Source of the DNA: Victivallales bacterium
GTDB taxonomy: Bacteria; Verrucomicrobiota; Lentisphaeria; Oligosphaerales; Oligosphaeraceae
DNA length: 5,941 nucleotides
Assembly: GCA_017431185.1 (NCBI GenBank)
Contig: JAFRLP010000531.1
Location: forward strand, 1 to 5,941
Reading direction: 5' to 3'
A model generated the notes under the pieces. That model was not told the origin of the DNA. It did no database searches and worked only from the letters and a program-made list of their open reading frames with translations. Below are positions 1 through 4,945 of the stretch, in pieces (positions within the stretch are counted from its first letter, which is position 1; every line of letters begins with the position of its first letter). The translations under genes and the position numbers were made by a program.

Positions 1-329
1 AGATCGAAGAACTGAAAAAACTCATCGCTACTCTCGCAGACGATTCTCCGCTACGCGCCCGGCTTGAAGCCGCCTTGAAGTCTGAGGAAGAACGCCTCGC
101 CGACGAATGTCCCAAAACCGAGGAAGCGCAATCTGAAGAAGCCAAATCCGAGAAGAACGGCCGCGCCTTCAGAGATGTCCCCCACCAAGACCTCATTGAA
201 TGCCTCATCGCCAAAATCGACGACCTTACGCAGAACGACGAGTTCGTCTCCGGAGTCGCCGGATTCATCCTAGGCGCCGCGGCCGTTGGGCTTGGCGCAT
301 TGGCCTTTGATGCAATAAAGGGGAAATGA
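1..329 (+). CDS. C-terminal part of an unrecognised protein with a Gly/Ala-rich hydrophobic tail (cut by the left edge)
   Basis: The frame is open from the first base (first whole codon at 3-5) to a TGA at 327-329, so the true start lies outside the window. A TTG at 75 could be taken as a start, but it has no ribosome binding site and the frame upstream of it reads like normal protein (IEELKKLIATLADDSPLRAR). The visible 108 residues have three parts. The first is a charged, probably helical stretch. The second is a very acidic, Glu/Lys-rich linker around positions 80-160. The third is an ending with a hydrophobic Gly/Ala segment (GVAGFILGAAAVGLGALAF, about 256-312) just before the terminal DAIKGK. 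That segment looks like a single membrane-spanning or glycine-zipper-type helix, giving a possible tail-anchored topology. I do not recognise the family and assign no function. It is transcribed away from the minus-strand block and need not be related to it. Confidence 0.6.
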   Translation, partial: IEELKKLIATLADDSPLRARLEAALKSEEERLADECPKTEEAQSEEAKSEKNGRAFRDVPHQDLIECLIAKIDDLTQNDEFVSGVAGFILGAAAVGLGALAFDAIKGK

Positions 330-439
330 ACCGAAAAGTCAGCGCCTTCTCTGACGATGCCCCGCTCTGCAAAAACACCTTGAATTGTTCCAAATAGATT
401 CTCCGAGCTTCTCCAACTGAAGATTACAATTCCCATAAA

Positions 440-994
440 ATGACGCATCAATCCATTCATCCCCAAGAACAACCCACAAACCACGGACGACCTGACGACG
501 CACCATTCAGCCGTCTGCCGGATGACTATCCCGCGCCACGCGGTCTTCTCCCCCGGCATTTCCCCGCCATGGCCGCCCAGTGCTTCTTCCAAGGCGGCTG
601 GGGCTACGACCAGCCCCACGCCTGCATCGTCATCACGCAGGATGACGAAGTCAACCCGGGCGTCGCACTCGATGGGATTTCCCTGGAGAACCTCTTCATC
701 CATTACCGCATCCGAGAGGAAATCGAATTCGCCCATGGTGTCCAATACGTGGGCATGGAATGGCAGAAGACTGGGCAGGAACTCTTTTTTATCAAAAGTC
801 GTCCGTATGACAAAATCTACGTCGCCGCTACCGCCTTCTCCCTGCAAGACTGGGAATTCCTCAAGAACGACTGGGAAAGCCACCAAGGATATAAAAAAGA
901 CCCAGACGGCTACCTCACCCACCAGCTTCTTCGTGCCGAACGTCAAGTCGCCTGGTCGGAGACCTTCTGGTTTGACATCACCGACTTCTTATGA
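440..994 (+). CDS. Conserved-looking hypothetical protein, 184 aa, soluble
   Basis: This is an ATG-to-TGA frame of 184 residues that I do not recognise. Residues 1-43 are rich in Pro, His, Gln and Asp and look disordered. From residue 44 on, the composition is that of a compact globular domain rich in aromatic residues, with FFQGGWGYDQPHACIVITQ at about 49-67, then YVGMEW, ELFFIKSRPYDKIYVAA and SETFWFDITDFL at the end. There is no signal peptide or membrane segment. The start at 440 has no clear Shine-Dalgarno sequence; the internal ATG at 569 (Met44) would begin exactly at the globular part and is an alternative. A 504-base frame overlapping it (522-1025, Ser/Arg/Pro-rich) is an artefact of the same DNA. 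The gene lies 110 bases after the preceding gene on the same strand. The style, a small aromatic-rich soluble protein, is seen in many immunity-like or accessory proteins, but that is not evidence of function. Confidence 0.7.
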   Translation: MTHQSIHPQEQPTNHGRPDDAPFSRLPDDYPAPRGLLPRHFPAMAAQCFFQGGWGYDQPHACIVITQDDEVNPGVALDGISLENLFIHYRIREEIEFAHGVQYVGMEWQKTGQELFFIKSRPYDKIYVAATAFSLQDWEFLKNDWESHQGYKKDPDGYLTHQLLRAERQVAWSETFWFDITDFL

Positions 995-1335
995 GAAGCC
1001 CCAAGGGTTCAGATGCAACATATAGCGATTTTCATTTCCCTGCGCACCGAATGCCACAGCGAAAACTATTTGAAATGGTTCAATCCTTTGAAGGACCATG
1101 CCCAGCCACCGTCGTAACAAGCGAAGCAGTTCATACAGCGCAATCGGCGCCAAGAAGCCAGGGAAGATTATCCCTGGGCTGCATGAGGCACCATTGAAGA
1201 TGATGTCGAGCAGTAATGTGGCAAGTGCAATTGAAATAGAAGAACAGACGCGGTGACGGCATGAAGTTGAGCCTGCCCCGTGTTCCCCCAATACACCACA
1301 AAACTGAAAATCAGCAGCAGAATTACGATGATCAT
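989..1335 (-). pseudogene. Possible frameshifted gene for a small membrane protein
   Basis: Two minus-strand frames each hold part of what looks like one hydrophobic protein. From an ATG at 1335, one frame reads MIIVILLLIFSFVVYWGNTG and continues to about QLHAVTASVLLF, then degenerates and stops at 1168-1170. At the same place (about 1220-1245) a second frame becomes hydrophobic, reading SISIALATLLLDIIFNG, then GIIFPGFLAPIALYELLRLL, and runs to a TAA at 989-991. Joined by one shift they give roughly three membrane-like segments followed by a basic stretch. The second frame read alone would start at a TTG at 1354, with an unconvincing His/Cys-rich N-terminus. No ribosome binding site is clear. 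The 3' end overlaps the end of the convergent gene 440-994 by six bases. This may be a decayed gene, a sequencing error in an intact gene, or chance hydrophobicity. Confidence 0.3.
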
Positions 1336-1591
1336 GGTGAAAAGGAAAAGTCAAATCCTATAACCCAGAAGAATGAAAAAACTCTGACTTTGGAAATTTT
1401 CTCTTCCGATCCCTGACAAAACACGGCATAGTCTTCCCTAAAACGTCCTCATCCATCGGCGAATCATACACTCAAATCCACAAAAAGGCACGCCAGCCTC
1501 GCGTTTCATTCAGGGATGCCTTGGATTACTCGTGTATTATCACTATCCGCATTCGCCTTTCGGAAAGATCGTAAACAATAAAATCGGCCTT
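995..1591. other. Long intergenic stretch without an intact gene
   Basis: About 600 bases separate the plus-strand gene ending at 994 from the minus-strand gene ending at 1592. The left half holds the possible broken membrane-protein gene described separately. In 1355-1585 I see no frame with protein-like composition, no tRNA-like cloverleaf, no direct-repeat array and no inverted terminal repeats. A 68-codon plus-strand frame that starts at 991 inside the stop codon of the preceding gene has unconvincing composition and coincides with the hydrophobic minus-strand frame. The hairpin at the right end is listed as a terminator candidate. Confidence 0.5.
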
Positions 1592-1604
1592 TTACGCAGA
1601 GGCC
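1586..1604 (-). terminator. Weak intrinsic-terminator candidate spanning the stop codon of the 198-aa gene
   Basis: On the minus strand GGCCT (1604-1600) can pair with AGGCC (1590-1586) around a nine-base loop that contains the TAA stop. The T-rich tract GATTTTATTGTTT follows. The position at the end of the three-gene minus-strand block is right, but the stem has only five pairs and the T tract is interrupted. Confidence 0.35.
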
Positions 1605-2188
1605 TGCTCTTGAACTATCTGCTGGGCTTTGGGCTTTTGACGTTTCTCCAGGAAAGAGGTGATCTTTTGTTCCCAGTCATCGGAGGTTGCCGTCACACCA
1701 TTCTCTTTCAGCCAAGCCATGCCGATTTCAGCCAAGCCCGTGAGATTCAACCCCTGCTCCCGGAATCCCGCCTCATATTCTTGGAGACTGGGTTCAAATG
1801 GCTTGCGACCATACTTTTGGTACAACTCCATTGTCTTGACCGCTGAAAGATTCTGCTCCAGAGCATATTGGGAAACATAATAGGCCAGCAAGTCATCGGC
1901 AAAGGCCATGATTTGCTGCCGGAACCATTTTGCACCGGGATGCTCAGCTTGTGCGCTAGCAGGTGACGGAGTGTCCTGCGCCTGGGCAGTCACAGGCATG
2001 GAGGAACGAACCCGCGCAAATTTTTCCTGCAAGGAGGAAGGACGCGAGGATTGCGGAGGTGGCGATGGCTGCGGTGGGCGGGGAGGACGTGGAGACTGCC
2101 CGGTTGGCGTTTTTTGACTTTTCTGAATGAAAACGGCAACCGCGACTCCCGCACCAAAAGCCAATAATACTGCCAAAAATGTCTTCAT
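1592..2188 (-). CDS. Membrane-anchored or exported protein with a proline-rich spacer, 198 aa, unknown function
   Basis: The protein begins MKTFLAVLLAFGAGVAVAVF, an uncharged hydrophobic segment (residues 4-20) after a single Lys and before QKSQK. It can be a signal anchor or, with an A-V-A site at 16-18, a cleavable signal peptide. Residues 28-50 are a proline-rich spacer (PRPPRPPQPSPPP). Residues 51-85 are a low-complexity stretch. Residues 86-184 form an acidic, aromatic-containing helical domain (KWFRQQIMAFADDLLAYYV, then LYQKYGRKPFEPSLQEYE), followed by a Gln/Lys-rich tail. I do not recognise this domain. The start is the only ATG preceding the hydrophobic segment; the upstream site is weak (TGGA, about nine bases away). 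The gene follows the dynamin-like GTPase gene by 67 bases in the same direction, so it may be the membrane partner in that block. That pairing is inferred from position alone. Confidence 0.75.
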   Translation of the reverse strand: MKTFLAVLLAFGAGVAVAVFIQKSQKTPTGQSPRPPRPPQPSPPPQSSRPSSLQEKFARVRSSMPVTAQAQDTPSPASAQAEHPGAKWFRQQIMAFADDLLAYYVSQYALEQNLSAVKTMELYQKYGRKPFEPSLQEYEAGFREQGLNLTGLAEIGMAWLKENGVTATSDDWEQKITSFLEKRQKPKAQQIVQEQASA

Positions 2189-2231
2189 TGGTTTTTCCAG
2201 TTAAATTGGAGAAATTTACGAACAAATCAAA

Positions 2232-2245
2232 GGAACTGAAGTTCC
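2232..2245 (-). terminator. Small hairpin between the GTPase gene and the 198-aa gene
   Basis: GGAAC and GTTCC pair perfectly around a four-base loop, 10 bases past the stop codon of the GTPase gene. On the minus strand it is followed by TTTGATTTGTT. The stem is five or six pairs and the T run is short, so it would at most attenuate read-through into the next gene. It could equally be chance. Confidence 0.25.
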
Positions 2246-2255
2246 AAAATGTACT

Positions 2256-4871
2256 TTAGGCATTCATGGTGATTTCCTGCGGGAATTGGTATTTGAAGGC
2301 ACGCTGCAACTCTCCAACTCGCTCTTTCAGAGCCTGTGCCGCCTCCAATTCCTGCTGGGCCTTCTCCAATGCCTTCTGGCGTTCCGCGCTGCCAGACTCC
2401 AGATACGCACGTTTCTGCAGGATGCTGTTCTCAATGCTGTTCTGGAATTCGGCAAAAGAATTGGCAATCTGTTTTTCCACACCACTCTGCAAATCCTGCA
2501 CACCGCTATCCAGCTCTTCACGAATCTTGGAAATCATCTCTTGGAAGGCATTTCTGGCAGTAGTACGCATCGCTTCCTTCGAGTGGAAAAGCTCAGTAAA
2601 CCAGTTCGAGGGCAACTGATCGGCGATCCGATAATCCGCCTCATCAATCAAGTCGTCAACAGACAGCTCAAGCGTATTCAAGTTTTCCAAGGGGGCGAAA
2701 TCAACATTTCCTTCAATCTCATTTTGAGCAAACAAGTTACGGATTTTTTTAACCGTGATTTCCAGTTCGCCTCTCAATGTCATTGCGCAGTCGTTTAGCC
2801 CAGTAGCCAATGCCCCGTAGTAATTGAACAACTTGTTGCATTCATCGCGGTATTCAAAAGACAATCCCTTCAGCTGATCGGCTGAAATGCAACTATCCAC
2901 TCGCATTTGCATCTTCCGTGACAAGCCATCCACCATCTTACTCGCCTTTTCGGCAACTTCCGTTCTGAAGGCATCAAAAACGACACTGTGCAGGTCATTT
3001 TTCCAACCGTTCAACCGGTTCTTGAATGACGCCTGGCTTTCCGTCAGGATTCTCACCTCTTCCTTAAGTTCCTGATCGCTCTTCTTGCCATCATCAATCA
3101 CCATCTCGCAATTCAGGATGGTTTTCTCGGCAATCTTGATGTGCTGCGAATACACCGTGTCAATGGCGGTGAAGCCGGCCACGATGCGTTTGACGCCCGT
3201 GTTCTGATAAAGCCGCTCGCCAATCACCTCGCCCAACTTGTCCGGATCAGGCTGGAAATCGTCTCCGACGTTGTCTAGGTGATACATCTGGTCTTCATTG
3301 AGGTTGGCGCCTTTTTTGTACATGTTTCTAAGCATGGCCACCAAGGCGGAATATCCGCAAACCCTCTCTTCCGGACCAAAGAGGTCTTTCTGCTTGAACT
3401 CCTCCTGCTGCCCAAGCTGACGAATGTATGCCTTGGTTTTCTGGAGATCATCTTCGGAGATGTCATCGATCTTGTTGATGACCCAGACGCGATTGCTGGG
3501 CCTGGTGCCAAGCAAATGGGTGTCAAAGAACTTCAGGCTGCTCTCATCCAGCCCCTTGTTTGGCAGCAAAAAAATCAGGGCGTGGGTGTTCTTAATCCAT
3601 TTGGTAGTTTCACGGGAATTGATGACATTCGGATCGTTCAAACCGGGAGTGTCAACAATTCGGACATCCTTGATGCTTTCATTATGAACAAAGATATGCA
3701 CATCCTTGACAAAAGGCGTGTATTTCCCCTTTTTGGACTTGGGGTCGGAAACAAACTCCTCCAGCTTGCGCAGATCCATTTCCTTGCGCGGCGGCGCACC
3801 AATGCACTCGTCCTGGTCAATGCCATGTCTTTCCGCACAAAGCTGGATACGCTCGTTCAGCTGGCTGAGATTCTCTTTGTCCAGCCCACCCAGCAAATCC
3901 TTCCATTCCTGATTGTCATAGAAATTCACAATGAAGTGGTTCTTCTCCTCGGAATATTCAATGAAATTGAGTTTCGCGGTCATTGGTGTGTCAAAGGCAG
4001 GCAGGATGTCCTCACCGAAGAGTAATGCATTCAGGAACGTGGACTTTCCGGCCTTCACCATGCCACAGACAGAAATGGTGAATTTCTCCTTTTTGAGACT
4101 GTCCATCTGGACGTCCAAATCCTCGGCGGTGCGTTCTGCGACAGTCCCGTCGATGTCCGTGAAACGGAATGGCAGGAGTTTCTCCTGTTTAATCCGTTCC
4201 GCCTCGTCCTCAAGCAACTGCCAGTTCTCCTCGAACTTTGACGTCAAAGTGGAATCCGAGGTTGGCTTGGGACGCTTCGGAATAGGAGGATTCTGCGGTG
4301 CCGTGACGGACGACGATGCCGATGTGGCAGGTGTGCCCCCGGCGGACGACTCGGGCTCTTTTGCGGAAGCTGACTTTGCCGGCTCGGATGAAACACCCGA
4401 AGTCGAATTCGCCCTACCTGACTTTTCCTTCCCGCCACCTTCAAGCAACTCCACAGAAGCGCCCAACGCCTCGCACTGCTGCTTAAGCATGGCTGCCGTC
4501 GTGGCCTCCAGCCCCTCAATCACATACGGCAATTCCTCCATGGCCTCCAGAAGCTCCATCAAGTCACGGCCTGTGGCCTTGGCAATCAGCTTTCCCACGG
4601 ACATGGCACGTTTGCCCACTTCAAGAACCCGCAAAGTCACTGCGGCTGGTACCAGTTCCTCAAGTTCCACCTCGCCACCCAGCGATTCCAACTGCGCCTT
4701 GAGCGTATTGGCCGCTTTCGACGGCATTCCTTCGCCAATCAGAACCGGAAGCTCTTCCAGACCATTCAGAATTTCCTCCTGGGCCCGTCCCGTCGCCTTG
4801 GCAATGGCCTTGGCAATGGAAAGGAACTTGGTTCCGATGGAAATCAAGGTCACATTAAATTCAGTTGCCAT
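2256..4871 (-). CDS. Dynamin-like GTPase with two N-terminal ribosomal L7/L12-type domains
   Basis: This 871-residue protein has four parts. Residues 4-72 and 77-144 are two tandem domains matching the C-terminal domain of ribosomal protein L7/L12: a beta strand (EFNVTLIS), the helix AKAIAKATGR, an EELP turn, a second helix, and the ending LKAQLESLGGEVELEE. Residues 146-210 are a Ser/Ala/Pro-rich linker. Residues about 262-570 are a GTPase domain with all key motifs: P-loop GMVKAGKS (270-277), switch threonine within DTPMT (294-298), DTPG (407-410), NKID (466-469) and a plausible G5 at YSAL (507-510). The remainder is helical, as in the stalk of bacterial dynamin-like proteins, with a coiled coil at about 822-860. 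There is no signal peptide or obvious membrane-spanning segment; NWFTELF (756-762) could be a lipid-contacting tip. The family binds GTP and often remodels membranes. The stalk-protein domains are unusual. The start is set by AGGA nine bases upstream and by the first domain beginning at residue 4. An iron-sulfur protein gene sharing the domain lies 73 bases upstream. Confidence 0.9.
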   Translation of the reverse strand: MATEFNVTLISIGTKFLSIAKAIAKATGRAQEEILNGLEELPVLIGEGMPSKAANTLKAQLESLGGEVELEELVPAAVTLRVLEVGKRAMSVGKLIAKATGRDLMELLEAMEELPYVIEGLEATTAAMLKQQCEALGASVELLEGGGKEKSGRANSTSGVSSEPAKSASAKEPESSAGGTPATSASSSVTAPQNPPIPKRPKPTSDSTLTSKFEENWQLLEDEAERIKQEKLLPFRFTDIDGTVAERTAEDLDVQMDSLKKEKFTISVCGMVKAGKSTFLNALLFGEDILPAFDTPMTAKLNFIEYSEEKNHFIVNFYDNQEWKDLLGGLDKENLSQLNERIQLCAERHGIDQDECIGAPPRKEMDLRKLEEFVSDPKSKKGKYTPFVKDVHIFVHNESIKDVRIVDTPGLNDPNVINSRETTKWIKNTHALIFLLPNKGLDESSLKFFDTHLLGTRPSNRVWVINKIDDISEDDLQKTKAYIRQLGQQEEFKQKDLFGPEERVCGYSALVAMLRNMYKKGANLNEDQMYHLDNVGDDFQPDPDKLGEVIGERLYQNTGVKRIVAGFTAIDTVYSQHIKIAEKTILNCEMVIDDGKKSDQELKEEVRILTESQASFKNRLNGWKNDLHSVVFDAFRTEVAEKASKMVDGLSRKMQMRVDSCISADQLKGLSFEYRDECNKLFNYYGALATGLNDCAMTLRGELEITVKKIRNLFAQNEIEGNVDFAPLENLNTLELSVDDLIDEADYRIADQLPSNWFTELFHSKEAMRTTARNAFQEMISKIREELDSGVQDLQSGVEKQIANSFAEFQNSIENSILQKRAYLESGSAERQKALEKAQQELEAAQALKERVGELQRAFKYQFPQEITMNA
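4440..4862 (-). repeat. Tandem duplication of an L7/L12-type domain within the GTPase gene
   Basis: Copy 1 covers 4656-4862 and copy 2 covers 4440-4643. They share IAKATGR, EELP and a final LKxQxExLGxxVEL pattern at matching spacing. The DNA has diverged, with different synonymous codons, so the duplication is old and the domains are maintained as protein. A third partial copy lies at 5834-5941 in the adjacent gene. Confidence 0.8.
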
Positions 4872-4880
4872 TCTTCTATT

Positions 4881-4884
4881 TCCT
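4881..4884 (-). promoter_or_regulatory. Ribosome binding site of the dynamin-like GTPase gene
   Basis: AGGA lies nine bases before the ATG at 4871 on the minus strand. It supports this start. The 73-base gap upstream shows no recognisable -35/-10 pair and no terminator, consistent with co-transcription with the preceding gene. Confidence 0.5.
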
Positions 4885-4945
4885 GTTTCAAACGCTCAGC
4901 AGCAAAGTGATTGAGACCATGATCGGATTTCCCGCAATGAAGCAT

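Noticed and set aside
338..355. Inverted repeat GTCAG...CTGAC after the first gene
   Set aside because: The stem has only five pairs and no T tract follows, so it does not support a terminator.
425..430. TACAAT as a -10 element for the gene at 440
   Set aside because: It matches the consensus well but has no -35 partner at the right distance and would leave almost no leader before the ATG.
991..1197. A 68-codon plus-strand frame overlapping the stop of the 184-aa gene
   Set aside because: The ATGA overlap is suggestive of coupling, but the composition is unconvincing and no domain is visible; it is opposite the hydrophobic minus-strand frame.
2202..2230. TTGATT and AATTTA, 17 bases apart, as a promoter for the 198-aa gene
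   Set aside because: The -10 match is poor and the region is A/T-rich, so chance is likely.
3279..4025. A 248-codon plus-strand frame opposite the GTPase domain
   Set aside because: It lies wholly opposite the P-loop to NKID region of a well-supported gene. Its length follows from codon bias in the real frame.
3931..4914. A 327-codon plus-strand frame opposite the N-terminal half of the GTPase gene
   Set aside because: It is antisense to a gene with clear domain motifs, is extremely Ser-rich, and has no recognisable domain or ribosome binding site.
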